Source: Halomonas ventosae
GTDB lineage: Bacteria > Pseudomonadota > Gammaproteobacteria > Pseudomonadales > Halomonadaceae
Length of the DNA: 64,000 bases
Direction of reading: 5' to 3'
Assembly: GCF_004363555.1 (NCBI RefSeq)
Contig: NZ_SNZJ01000019.1
Location: 1 to 64,000, forward strand
Part shown: positions 52,687 to 63,196 of the stretch, in pieces
How positions within the stretch are numbered: position 1 is the first letter of the stretch
How the letters are laid out: every line of letters begins with the position of its first letter
Notes under the pieces: generated by a model
What the model was told of the DNA's origin: nothing
The model's database searches: none
Seen by the model: only the letters and a program-made list of their open reading frames with translations
Position numbers and translations under genes: made by a program

Positions 52687-53402
52687 CACTCTTCCTCCCC
52701 GGCGGCCGGCAGTGCGCCCCCGGGCACCAGCCCCGGGTCGTGGGGCAGCTCGACCACCAGCCGCCAGAGCGCCTGCCCGCTGGCATGGTACTTCTGCTCG
52801 AAGGGCGTCAGGCAGGCCTCGCCCGGCACATAGGGTTCTGCCTCGGCCGCCACCCCGGTCACCTGGGTCACCGCCAGGGCGAACTCCTCCACGTAGAGCC
52901 GCCAGTTGGAGCGCAGCTCCAGCCGACCGCCCAGCGCCAGGATCACCGGCAGCACCGGATGCCCCTGCCAGCGCATCTTCAGGTGGGCGGCCTTGGGATA
53001 GGGGTTGGGATAGAGCAGGTAGTGGCGCGCCGGCCGCCAGCCCTCGGCCAGGGCCAGGCGCCAGAAGTCCACCAGGTCGGCCCGCACCAGCAGGGCGTTG
53101 TCCGGCAGCCGGCCATGGTCGCGGGACAGGCGGTCGGCGCTGCGGTCGACGCCGATCACCGCGGCGGCCGGGGTTTGCTCGGCCAGCCGGCGCGTCGAGA
53201 GCCCCACGCCGCATCCCGCATCCAGGATCAACGGTGTCTCGCCACGCTGTTCGAGCCAGTCCCTGGCCCGGCCAAAGGCCTCGCGGGTATGCCCGGCGAG
53301 TGGCCTGCGCAGCGGATGCTCAAGAGCCCGGCTCACGCGGCGGGCCAGGTCCTGGTGGGGGCCGGTCTGGCGGCTGACGATGGATCGCGAACGGGCAGTC
53401 AT
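52686..53402 (-). CDS. TrmB-like tRNA (guanine-N7)-methyltransferase
   Basis: A 238-residue SAM-dependent methyltransferase with the SAM loop LILDAGCGVGLSTRRLAEQ and the substrate segment HYLLYPNPYPKAAHLKMRWQ, the counterpart of PNPWPKKRHHKRR in TrmB. It is a divergent TrmB: the usual PDPW/PNPW reads PNPY. It may be the second TrmB-like paralogue found in some gammaproteobacteria rather than the main m7G46 enzyme. The start at 53402 gives MTARSRSIVSRQTGP. Translationally coupled to the SMR gene. Confidence 0.8.
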   Translation of the reverse strand: MTARSRSIVSRQTGPHQDLARRVSRALEHPLRRPLAGHTREAFGRARDWLEQRGETPLILDAGCGVGLSTRRLAEQTPAAAVIGVDRSADRLSRDHGRLPDNALLVRADLVDFWRLALAEGWRPARHYLLYPNPYPKAAHLKMRWQGHPVLPVILALGGRLELRSNWRLYVEEFALAVTQVTGVAAEAEPYVPGEACLTPFEQKYHASGQALWRLVVELPHDPGLVPGGALPAAGEEE

Positions 53403-53525
53403 GGCAGCGGGCTCGGCGCAAACGGAAAGGGCAAGCATTCTACCAGCCGCAAGCCCGCCGCGCAGGGGCGCCGGCATGACGCCGCCACGGGCCGGGTGCT
53501 ATGATCCATGGCCTGACAGCGACAC

Positions 53526-56276
<2,751 letters not shown>

Positions 56277-56299
56277 CCCCGCTCCACGCCAGCACGACC

Positions 56300-56332
56300 G
56301 ACGGCGCCCCGCTCAATGAGCGGGGCGCCGTC
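56300..56332 (+). terminator. terminator after the ferredoxin gene
   Basis: A 15-bp perfect stem (GACGGCGCCCCGCTC and complement, loop AAT) 24 bases past the stop. It is followed by GTCTGATA, so the T-run is poor; it may also serve the convergent small gene at 56398. Confidence 0.65.
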
Positions 56333-56397
56333 GTCTGATACCGCAGCTGAACGGCCCGGAACGCCGGTCGAGGGAGTGACCGTCGCCGGCAGAGGGC

Positions 56398-56721
56398 CTA
56401 CATCTCGTCGGCGCGCCGACTCACCTTGCACCCCAGGCAGCGCCGGAAGGCTGCCTCGGCCGGGGTCTTGATCAGGGTCTCCGCCGCCCCGTCCACGTTG
56501 CCCCCAAGGGCGGTGAACGGCAGCGACACCAGGAAGATCGCCGCACCGCCCACCGCGGCCGCCGCCAGCAGCGGCCGGGCGACGAGCGCATCGGCGATCA
56601 TCTCCCCGCCGCTGGGCTGGACCTCCATGCGCTCTCCCTGCGCCACGGCCGGCAGGCTGCCCAGCAGCATCACCAGCGCCAGCATGGCGAACATCGTGCT
56701 TTTGCCCAGTCGCTTCATCAT
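56398..56721 (-). CDS. small secreted or membrane protein of unknown function
   Basis: A 107-residue protein with a signal peptide (MMKRLGKSTMFAMLALVMLL, cleavage near AVA-QG), a glycine/alanine-rich hydrophobic segment (about 47-68) and a C-terminal CLGC pair. GAGCGAGA precedes the start. I do not recognise the family. The pattern, short exported protein with one membrane helix, recurs in Halomonas-like genomes near envelope genes, but no function can be given. Confidence 0.6.
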   Translation of the reverse strand: MMKRLGKSTMFAMLALVMLLGSLPAVAQGERMEVQPSGGEMIADALVARPLLAAAAVGGAAIFLVSLPFTALGGNVDGAAETLIKTPAEAAFRRCLGCKVSRRADEM

Positions 56722-56905
56722 TCTCGCTCCCTGCCCTGTCGCCTGGATTGTCACCCTGCCGGCCGCTGCCGGACCGTGGCATTCATTCGAATTAGCACCT
56801 AGAATCATCGAGGTTACATCCTTTCACAGGATCTTACATCAGGGTAGCCGGCTTTTGCCGCTTGCCCAACTGCAGGCCCGCCTGCCCCAGCATGCAAAGG
56901 AGCGC

Positions 56906-57520
56906 ATGATGAAACGCCTGATCGCCATCGCCGCCCTGGCCGGCCTGGTCGCCAGCCCCACCTTCGCCCAGAGCTATCAGTACAGCCCTGCCGAGGGGCC
57001 CTATCTGGGGGCCGGGATTGGATATGCCACGATGGATAGTGACACCCTGGATGAACTGGATAATCTGGGGCTCGATACCGATGACAGCGATACCGGCTAT
57101 AAGCTGTTTGCCGGCTACCAGTTCAACCCCAATTTCGCTGTAGAAGCTAACTATGTAGACCTTGGAGATTTCTCTGCCAGTGGCGCTTCGGGCGGTGATA
57201 GCGTCAATCTGGAGCTCGGTATTGATGGCTTTACAGCAGCTCTGGTCGGTAAGTTGCCGATTCAGAATGGTTTCAGTGTCCACGGCAAGCTGGGCATGAT
57301 CGCCTGGGATGCCGATATAGATGGCAACGCGACAGTGGATGGCACCTATTATCGAGGCTCCACTGGCGAGGACGGAACCGACCCCTACTACGGTATCGGC
57401 GCCGAGTACGAGATCGACCGGATCATGATGCGCGCCGAGTACGAGCGCTACGATATCAGCGACAGCGGCGAGGACCTCGAGATCGATCTCTTCTCCGCCA
57501 GCCTGGGCTACCGCTTCTAG
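56906..57520 (+). CDS. OmpA-like outer-membrane beta-barrel protein
   Basis: A 204-residue protein with a signal peptide (KRLIAIAALAGLVASPTFAQ), then an eight-strand beta-barrel pattern: GPYLGAGIGYA, GYKLFAGYQFNPNFAVEANY, VHGKLGMIAWDADI, YYGIGAEYEIDRIMMRAEYE and a final ASLGYRF ending in Phe, the outer-membrane insertion signal. It lacks the OmpA peptidoglycan domain. AAAGGAG precedes the start. Its middle part (about 57010-57360) uses many A/T-ending codons unlike its ends and neighbours. Function beyond a small barrel is unknown. Confidence 0.82.
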   Translation: MMKRLIAIAALAGLVASPTFAQSYQYSPAEGPYLGAGIGYATMDSDTLDELDNLGLDTDDSDTGYKLFAGYQFNPNFAVEANYVDLGDFSASGASGGDSVNLELGIDGFTAALVGKLPIQNGFSVHGKLGMIAWDADIDGNATVDGTYYRGSTGEDGTDPYYGIGAEYEIDRIMMRAEYERYDISDSGEDLEIDLFSASLGYRF

Positions 57521-57540
57521 CCCCTGTCTCACCCCACTCG

Positions 57541-57566
57541 ACGGCCCCGCCAACCGGCGGGGCCGT
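57541..57566 (+). terminator. terminator after the barrel gene
   Basis: An 11-bp perfect stem (ACGGCCCCGCC and complement, loop AACC) 20 bases past the stop, followed by TGCGTT. Confidence 0.75.
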
Positions 57567-57622
57567 TGCGTTCCGGGGCGGGACGCGCCACCCTGCCCCG
57601 TTTCACCGCCAAGGGACCCGCC

Positions 57623-58990
57623 GTGACGTCGCCCACGACCACCCCCGGCACGCGACAGCGCATCCTGGCGCTTGCCTGGCCGATCATTCTCTCCAACATC
57701 ACCGTGCCGCTGCTCGGGCTTGTAGATACCGCCGTGGTCGGCCACCTGCCCGACTCGCGCTATCTCGCCGGGGTGACCCTGGGGGCGACGCTGTTCAGCT
57801 TCCTCTACTGGGGCTTCGGCTTCCTGCGCATGGGCACCACCGGCCTCACCTCCCAGGCGGTGGGCCGCGAGGCGGACGGCGAGGTACGCAACCTGCTCGG
57901 CCAGTCGCTGCTGCTCGCCCTGGTGATCGGCCTGGGACTGATCCTCGCCGGGGGCCCGCTGGTGACGCTGGGACTGTGGCTGCTGGACGGCAGCGAGGTG
58001 GCCACGGAACTGGCCGCGGAGTATGCCCGCATCCGGCTGCTCTCCGCCCCGGCAGTGCTGGCCAACTACGCGATCCTCGGCTGGTTCCTCGGCCAGCAGA
58101 ACTCGCGGGTAACGCTGTCCATCCTGGTGCTGACCAACGGCGTCAACATCGTCCTCGACCTGCTGTTCGTGGTGGGGCTGGGCATGACCAGCGACGGCGT
58201 GGCCTGGGCCACGGTGCTCGCCGACTACACGGCACTGGCCTTCGGCCTCTGGCTGGTCTCGCGCCAGCTCAGGTGGCTGTCGGGGCACTTCCTGCGCGAG
58301 CGACTGCTGCGCCTGGCCGCCTATGGCGAACTCTTCCGGGTCAACGCCAACCTCTTCGTGCGCACCCTGGGCCTGCTGTTCGCCATGGCCTTCTTCACTT
58401 CCCGGGGCGCCGCCCAGGGCGACACCGTGTTGGCGGCCAACGCCGTGCTGCTGCAGTTCATCATGCTGACCAGCTACGCCCTGGATGGCTTCGCCCATGC
58501 CGCCGAGGCGCTGGCCGGCCGTGCCGTGGGCCGCCGGCGCTTCGACGAGTTCGGCCAGGTGGTCCGCAGTGCCGCCCGCTTCTCGCTGGTCACGGCGGGT
58601 CTGGCCGCGCTGGCCTTCGCCTTGGGGGGCGAGTGGCTGATCGCGCTGCTCACCGGCCTGCCGGAGGTGCGCGCCACCGCCGGCGACTACCTGCCCTGGA
58701 TGGTCGTCATGCCGTTGGTGGCGGTATGGAGCTACCTGCTGGACGGGGTCTTCATCGGCGCCACGGCGATCCGCGAGATGCGCAACAGCATCTATGCGGG
58801 GCTCGCCGTCTACCTGCCGCTCTGGTGGCTGACCACGCCACTGGGCAACCACGGCCTGTGGCTGGCCTTCCTGGCCTTTGCCGTGGTGCGCTCGGGGGTG
58901 CTGGTGGCCTACTACCGGCACCATCGCCGCAGCCGCTGGCGCGATCCCACCACGGGCGGCGGCGTTGATGGAGTCCATCCTGCCGGGTAG
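57623..58990 (+). CDS. MATE-family efflux protein (DinF type)
   Basis: A 455-residue membrane protein with twelve hydrophobic segments and the N-terminal signature LAWPIILSNITVPLLGLVDTAV of the DinF branch of MATE transporters, which export cationic or other toxic compounds using Na+ or H+. The GTG at 57623 follows AAGGGA; no ATG fits the family N-terminus. A hairpin overlaps the stop codon. Confidence 0.9.
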   Translation: MTSPTTTPGTRQRILALAWPIILSNITVPLLGLVDTAVVGHLPDSRYLAGVTLGATLFSFLYWGFGFLRMGTTGLTSQAVGREADGEVRNLLGQSLLLALVIGLGLILAGGPLVTLGLWLLDGSEVATELAAEYARIRLLSAPAVLANYAILGWFLGQQNSRVTLSILVLTNGVNIVLDLLFVVGLGMTSDGVAWATVLADYTALAFGLWLVSRQLRWLSGHFLRERLLRLAAYGELFRVNANLFVRTLGLLFAMAFFTSRGAAQGDTVLAANAVLLQFIMLTSYALDGFAHAAEALAGRAVGRRRFDEFGQVVRSAARFSLVTAGLAALAFALGGEWLIALLTGLPEVRATAGDYLPWMVVMPLVAVWSYLLDGVFIGATAIREMRNSIYAGLAVYLPLWWLTTPLGNHGLWLAFLAFAVVRSGVLVAYYRHHRRSRWRDPTTGGGVDGVHPAG

Positions 58991-59014
58991 CGCAACCCTC
59001 TGAGGTTGCGCTAC
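58987..59014 (+). terminator. terminator overlapping the MATE stop codon
   Basis: An 11-bp perfect stem, GTAGCGCAACC with its complement around CTCTGA, followed by TTTCTG. The left arm contains the stop codon. Confidence 0.8.
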
Positions 59015-59061
59015 TTTCTGTCAGGCACGCGACAATTCGACAACAGAAGAAGGGAACCCTC

Positions 59062-60372
59062 ATGCTCAAGGCCCTATCAAGACCGGCCGTCAAGCTGGTC
59101 GAACGCTACCTGCCCGACCCCTACATCTTCGTCCTGCTGCTGACGATCATCGCCGCCGCCGCGGCCATCGCCGTGGAGCGCCAGACCCCGCTGGCGGTGA
59201 TGCGTTTCTGGGGCGACGGCTTCTGGGGCCTGCTGACCTTCTCGATGCAGATGCTGCTGGTGCTGGTCACCGGCTACATGCTGGCCAGCTCCCCGCCGGT
59301 CAAGCGCCTGCTGCAGAAACTCGCCGGCCTGGCGAAGAACGCCGGCAGCGCCATCATCCTGGTCACCCTGGTGTCGCTGGTCGCCAGCTGGATCAACTGG
59401 GGCTTCGGCCTGGTGGTCGGCGCCCTGTTCGCCAAGGAGCTGGCCCGCCTGGTACGCGTGGACTACCGCCTGCTGGTGGCCAGCGCCTATTCCGGCTTCA
59501 TCGTCTGGCACGGCGGCCTGGCCGGCTCGATCCCGCTGACCATCGCCACCGACGGCCATTTCACCGCCGAGCAGATCGGCGTGATCGGCACCGGCGACAC
59601 CATCTTCTCGCTGTTCAACCTGGCCATCGTGGCCTGCCTGTTCATCGCCGTGCCGCTGGTCAACCGGCTGATGCTCCCCAACGAGAACGAGAGCGTCTAC
59701 ATCGACCCCAATCTGCTGGGTGACGACGAGGAAAAGCGCGTGCGCATCACGCGTCCCGCCGAACGCCTGGAGAACAGCACGACCCTGGCCTGGCTGGTAG
59801 GCATCCCCGGGGTGCTCTTCCTGCTCGACCACTTCGTCTTCCGCAACGGCGGCCTGAACCTCAACGTGGTCAACTTCCTCTTCCTGTCGCTGGCCATCGT
59901 GCTGCACCGCACGCCGCGCAGCCTGCTCGAGAGCCTCCAGGAGGCGATCAAGGGCGGTGCCGGCATCGTCATCCAGTTCCCCTTCTATGCCGGCATCATG
60001 GCGATCATGGTGCAGTCGGGGCTGGCGGAGAGCATGTCGGAGACCCTCATCTCCTTTGCCACCGAGACCACCCTGCCCTTCTGGTCCTTCATCAGTGCCG
60101 GCATCGTCAACATCTTCGTGCCCTCCGGTGGCGGCCAGTGGGCCGTGCAGGCGCCGGTGATGCTGCCCGCCGCCCAGGCCCTGGGCGTGGACATTCCCCG
60201 GGTAGCGATGGCCGTGGCCTGGGGAGACGCCTGGACCAACCTGCTGCAGCCCTTCTGGGCCCTGCCGGTGCTCGGCATCGCCGGCCTCAAGGCCAAGGAC
60301 ATCATGGGCTTCTGCCTGATCCAGCTGTTCATCACCGGCATCATCATCGCCGTGGGCCTGACCTGGTTCTGA
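59062..60372 (+). CDS. atoE: AtoE-family short-chain fatty acid transporter
   Basis: A 436-residue membrane protein with about eleven hydrophobic segments. Typical stretches are LVERYLPDPYIFVLLLT, SWINWGFGLVVGALFAKELA, YSGFIVWHGGLAGSIPLTIA and NIFVPSGGGQWAVQAPVML. Annotated in the family as short-chain (acetoacetate/butyrate) permeases. No ato or other catabolic gene adjoins it. Uptake of acetoacetate would fit the product of the BKACE enzyme only loosely. Confidence 0.85.
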   Translation: MLKALSRPAVKLVERYLPDPYIFVLLLTIIAAAAAIAVERQTPLAVMRFWGDGFWGLLTFSMQMLLVLVTGYMLASSPPVKRLLQKLAGLAKNAGSAIILVTLVSLVASWINWGFGLVVGALFAKELARLVRVDYRLLVASAYSGFIVWHGGLAGSIPLTIATDGHFTAEQIGVIGTGDTIFSLFNLAIVACLFIAVPLVNRLMLPNENESVYIDPNLLGDDEEKRVRITRPAERLENSTTLAWLVGIPGVLFLLDHFVFRNGGLNLNVVNFLFLSLAIVLHRTPRSLLESLQEAIKGGAGIVIQFPFYAGIMAIMVQSGLAESMSETLISFATETTLPFWSFISAGIVNIFVPSGGGQWAVQAPVMLPAAQALGVDIPRVAMAVAWGDAWTNLLQPFWALPVLGIAGLKAKDIMGFCLIQLFITGIIIAVGLTWF

Positions 60373-60397
60373 TCCCGGGTCCGAACCCGCGACACCG

Positions 60398-60430
60398 AAC
60401 GCCTTGCTCCCCCCGCGGGGGCAAGGCGTT
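60398..60430 (+). terminator. terminator after atoE
   Basis: AACGCCTTGC pairs with GCAAGGCGTT, and CCCC with GGGG inside (one bulged T, loop of four), 25 bases past the stop. No T-run beyond the stem itself. Confidence 0.65.
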
Positions 60431-60461
60431 ATGCTGTAGGAAACCTCAAGGGAGCATGACG

Positions 60462-60965
60462 ATGGACGACCAACCGCTGAGCGGCCAGCACGAGCTGTCG
60501 ATGACCGTGCTGATGACCCCGGACATGGCCAACTTCAGTGGCAAGGTGCATGGCGGCGCCATCCTCAAGAAGCTCGACGAGGTGGCCTATGCCTGTGCCA
60601 GCCGCTATGCCGGCCACTACGTGGTGACGCTCTCCGTCGACCAGGTGCTGTTCAAGCAGCCGATCCATGTCGGCGAACTGGTCACCTTCCTGGCCTGCGT
60701 CAACCATGTCGGCAGTTCCTCCATGGAGATCGGCATCAAGGTCGTGGCCGAGGACATCCGCCAGAAGGTGATCCGCCACACCAACAGCTGCTACCTGACC
60801 ATGGTGGCCGTGGACGAGAGCGGCAAGCCGGCGCGCGTCCCGCCATTGAAGCTGGAGACACGCCTGCAGAAGCTGCGTTTCGAGAAGGCGGCCCTGCGCA
60901 AGAAGCTGCGCAAGCAGGCCGAGGAAGAGGAACGGCGCACCCAGGCCGAGCACGGCGACCCCTGA
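60462..60965 (+). CDS. hotdog-fold acyl-CoA thioesterase
   Basis: A 167-residue thioesterase of the YciA/BFIT-like group: MANFSGKVHGGAILKKLDEV contains the catalytic region, followed by VDQVLFKQPIHVGELVTF. A charged, Lys/Arg/Glu-rich tail from about 130 is probably a coiled coil. It hydrolyses acyl-CoA to free acid and CoA. The ATG at 60462 is eight bases from GGGAG; the ATG at 60456 is too close. Confidence 0.88.
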   Translation: MDDQPLSGQHELSMTVLMTPDMANFSGKVHGGAILKKLDEVAYACASRYAGHYVVTLSVDQVLFKQPIHVGELVTFLACVNHVGSSSMEIGIKVVAEDIRQKVIRHTNSCYLTMVAVDESGKPARVPPLKLETRLQKLRFEKAALRKKLRKQAEEEERRTQAEHGDP

Positions 60966-60977
60966 CAGGGGAGAGCG

Positions 60978-61310
60978 TCAGCCGCACTCCAGGGCGGTGA
61001 CCCGATCTCGCTCGTCCAGGCGGACGTTGAGGCGTTCGGCCCGGTAATCGAGGGTATGGGCCTCGCCGGGACGCATCACGCGCAGGGCATCGGCACCGCT
61101 CGCCTCACGCAGGGATGCCTCCAGCGCCGCGTCGAAGTGGCGCCCGACCCGGTCCTGGACGCGACCAGCCCCGCAGGCATCCTCGCCATCGGTGACACGG
61201 GGAGGTTTCGGCGCCGGCTCGCGGGGAACCGCGGGCTCATTGGTGGCGCTGCAGGCGGTCATCAGCGACAGGCCAGCGACGGCCAGCCAGGGTTTCCAGG
61301 CGAGCAACAT
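60978..61310 (-). CDS. I78-family peptidase inhibitor lipoprotein
   Basis: A 110-residue predicted lipoprotein (lipobox LMTAC near 17-21) with the I78 inhibitor pattern: DACGAGRVQDRVG, RVMRPGEAHTLDYRAERLNV and the end RVTALECG, whose two cysteines form the family disulfide. The start at 61310 fits the signal peptide. Probably inhibits serine proteases in the periplasm; target unknown. Confidence 0.82.
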   Translation of the reverse strand: MLLAWKPWLAVAGLSLMTACSATNEPAVPREPAPKPPRVTDGEDACGAGRVQDRVGRHFDAALEASLREASGADALRVMRPGEAHTLDYRAERLNVRLDERDRVTALECG

Positions 61311-61360
61311 GCAGCAGCTCCAGCTAGTGGGGGGAAATCCTGTCGAGGGATTAAACAAAA

Positions 61361-61384
61361 CGGGCACGCCGAAGGGCGTGCCCG
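61361..61384 (-). terminator. Rho-independent terminator after the entericidin genes
   Basis: A 10-bp perfect stem (CGGGCACGCC and complement, loop GAAG) followed on the minus strand by TTTTGTTT, 39 bases past the stop of the downstream entericidin gene. Confidence 0.88.
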
Positions 61385-61422
61385 AGCCAGCCTAGGCAGG
61401 CTTGCCATGCCGGATGACCCGC

Positions 61423-61554
61423 TCAGCTGGCGGCATCCTGCACGGCCTCACCACCCTGCTCGACGTCCTGGCCGGCGCCTTCCAGGGTATTGCAACCGGC
61501 GAGCAGGCCAGCGGTCATCAGCAGCATGAAACTCATGGCGATCGCTTTCTTCAT
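61423..61554 (-). CDS. entericidin-family lipoprotein, copy 1
   Basis: A 43-residue lipoprotein, start MKKAIAMSFMLLMTAGLLAG, lipobox LAGC then NTLEGAGQDVEQGGEAVQDA. This is the EcnA/EcnB pattern: signal peptide, lipidated Cys, and a short amphipathic tail. Entericidins of E. coli are an antidote/toxin pair affecting lysis in stationary phase; other family members have no known role. AAGGAGAAC precedes the start. Paired with a paralogue 102 bases upstream. Confidence 0.85.
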   Translation of the reverse strand: MKKAIAMSFMLLMTAGLLAGCNTLEGAGQDVEQGGEAVQDAAS

Positions 61555-61656
61555 GGCATGTTCTCCTTAACGGTTTCAGGGATCCATTCCTTGCCGTGAA
61601 GCAATGGCAATCACAGCCTAGCAGCCTACGCGCCGACCTGCACAGGCGTGAACGCG

Positions 61657-61788
61657 TCAGCTGGTCGAGCGCTGGATCGCCTCGCCGCCCTCCTCGATGT
61701 CCTCGCCGGCGCCGCGGATGGTATTACAGCCGCCGAGCAGAGAGAGGGTGAAGAGTGAGACCAGGATCAGCGATATCGTCCGTTTCAT
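61657..61788 (-). CDS. entericidin-family lipoprotein, copy 2
   Basis: Also 43 residues: MKRTISLILVSLFTLSLLGG, lipobox LGGC, then NTIRGAGEDIEEGGEAIQRS. The tail keeps the GAG-D-EGGEAIQ pattern of copy 1 but the leaders differ, so the duplication is old. GAGGACGCC lies upstream of the start. Confidence 0.85.
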   Translation of the reverse strand: MKRTISLILVSLFTLSLLGGCNTIRGAGEDIEEGGEAIQRSTS

Positions 61789-61872
61789 GATGGCGTCCTC
61801 GTTGCCGTTCCCGAGATGGAACACAGGTTGTCCCCTTCAATCTAGCAGGTTCGGCGAAAGTGCCCAGTGGGC

Positions 61873-62619
61873 TCACCCCAGCAGCAGCCGCAGGATGATC
61901 GCGAGGATCACCGCGATGGTCAGCCACTTGACGACGAAGGCCCCGCGCGGACTCATGTTGACCTTCACCGCCAGCCAGGCCCCCAGCATGCTGCCGGCCG
62001 CCAGCACCAGGCCGTAGCCCCAGCGCACCTGGTCGTTGGCCAGGAAGATGGCCAGGGCCGGCAGGGTGTAGACCAGGATGATCAGCACCTTGAAGACGTT
62101 CACCTGGGCCAGGTCGATCTTCAGCATGCGGTAGAGCACCACGATGAACAGGATGCCCACCCCGACCTGGATGAAGCCGCCATAGAGGCCGATGGCGAAC
62201 ATGGCCAGGTAGACCGCCGGCGTGAGGCGCTCCGCGGTCAGCGTCCGGGTCTCCAGGCGCGGCTGGGGGAGCAGCATCAGCACCGCCGAGCACGCCATCA
62301 CCGTGATCAGGATCGCCTCGAAGAGGGCATCCCCGGTCTGCAGGGCCAGCCAGGCGCCGAGCATGGAGCCGACCACCGCCGGCACCGAGAGCCGAAGCGA
62401 CAGCCCCAGGTAGCGGGCACCGGCGCGGAAGAAACTGGTCACCGCGGAGATGCTCTGCAGCGCGATCGAGACCCGGTTGGTGCCGTTGGCCGCCTGGGGC
62501 GGAAGCCCCAGGAACATCAGCAGTGGCAGGGTCAGCATCGAGCCCCCGGCGGAGAGCACGTTGATGAAGCCGGCCAGGGTCCCGATGGCCAGCAGGGCAA
62601 GCGCCTCGAGCAGCGTCAT
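61873..62619 (-). CDS. TSUP-family (TauE/SafE, YfcA-like) permease
   Basis: A 248-residue membrane protein with eight hydrophobic segments and the duplicated TSUP signature (GTLAGFINVLSAGGSMLTLP; AIGLYGGFIQVGVGILFIVV). Related to YfcA-like putative sulfite/anion exporters. It stands alone on the minus strand. Substrate unknown. Confidence 0.88.
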   Translation of the reverse strand: MTLLEALALLAIGTLAGFINVLSAGGSMLTLPLLMFLGLPPQAANGTNRVSIALQSISAVTSFFRAGARYLGLSLRLSVPAVVGSMLGAWLALQTGDALFEAILITVMACSAVLMLLPQPRLETRTLTAERLTPAVYLAMFAIGLYGGFIQVGVGILFIVVLYRMLKIDLAQVNVFKVLIILVYTLPALAIFLANDQVRWGYGLVLAAGSMLGAWLAVKVNMSPRGAFVVKWLTIAVILAIILRLLLG

Positions 62620-62761
62620 GAGAGCGTCCGTTGTTGGCGGGTCGGAGATAGGCCGCCCAGCATACCGGGGCCGCCCTGCCGGGGGAATCTGTCCCCCGAT
62701 GCGGGAGGGGGTGTGCCATGATGACGGAGACAGGGACAGCCGACGCGAAAGGAGACCCGTG

Positions 62762-63196
62762 ATGTCGGATTTCGAACCCGATGCCCGCCTGGTGAACGAC
62801 AGCTACCCGGTCACCGAACTACCGCTGTGCCAGCTGCGGCTGATGGACGACGCCCGTTTCCCCTGGCTGGTGCTGATACCGCGCCGCCTCGAGGTCAGCG
62901 AGGTGTTCCAGCTCGACGCCCCGAACCAGCAGCAGCTGTGGCGGGAGGCCAGCGCGGTCGGCAGGGCCATGCTCGAGGCCCTGGGCGGCGACAAGCTCAA
63001 CATCGCCAGCCTGGGCAATGTCGTCGCACAGCTGCATGTGCACGTCATCGTTCGGCGCCGCGAGGACGCCGCCTGGCCTGCGCCGGTGTGGGGCCATGGC
63101 CAGGCCGAGGCCTACGACCTGGACCGCCTGGCCGACCTGCGTGCCCGCATCCTGGCAGAGGTGGAGGGGCTGGACCTGACGCCCTCCGAGGGCTAA
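62762..63196 (+). CDS. HIT-family nucleotide-binding protein
   Basis: A 144-residue histidine-triad protein with QLHVHVIVRR, in which the first triad His is replaced by Gln, as in a common proteobacterial HIT subgroup. Such proteins hydrolyse or transfer nucleotides, but the physiological substrate is unknown. AAAGGAG precedes the start. Its stop overlaps the end of the convergent transporter gene by three bases. Confidence 0.9.
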   Translation: MSDFEPDARLVNDSYPVTELPLCQLRLMDDARFPWLVLIPRRLEVSEVFQLDAPNQQQLWREASAVGRAMLEALGGDKLNIASLGNVVAQLHVHVIVRRREDAAWPAPVWGHGQAEAYDLDRLADLRARILAEVEGLDLTPSEG

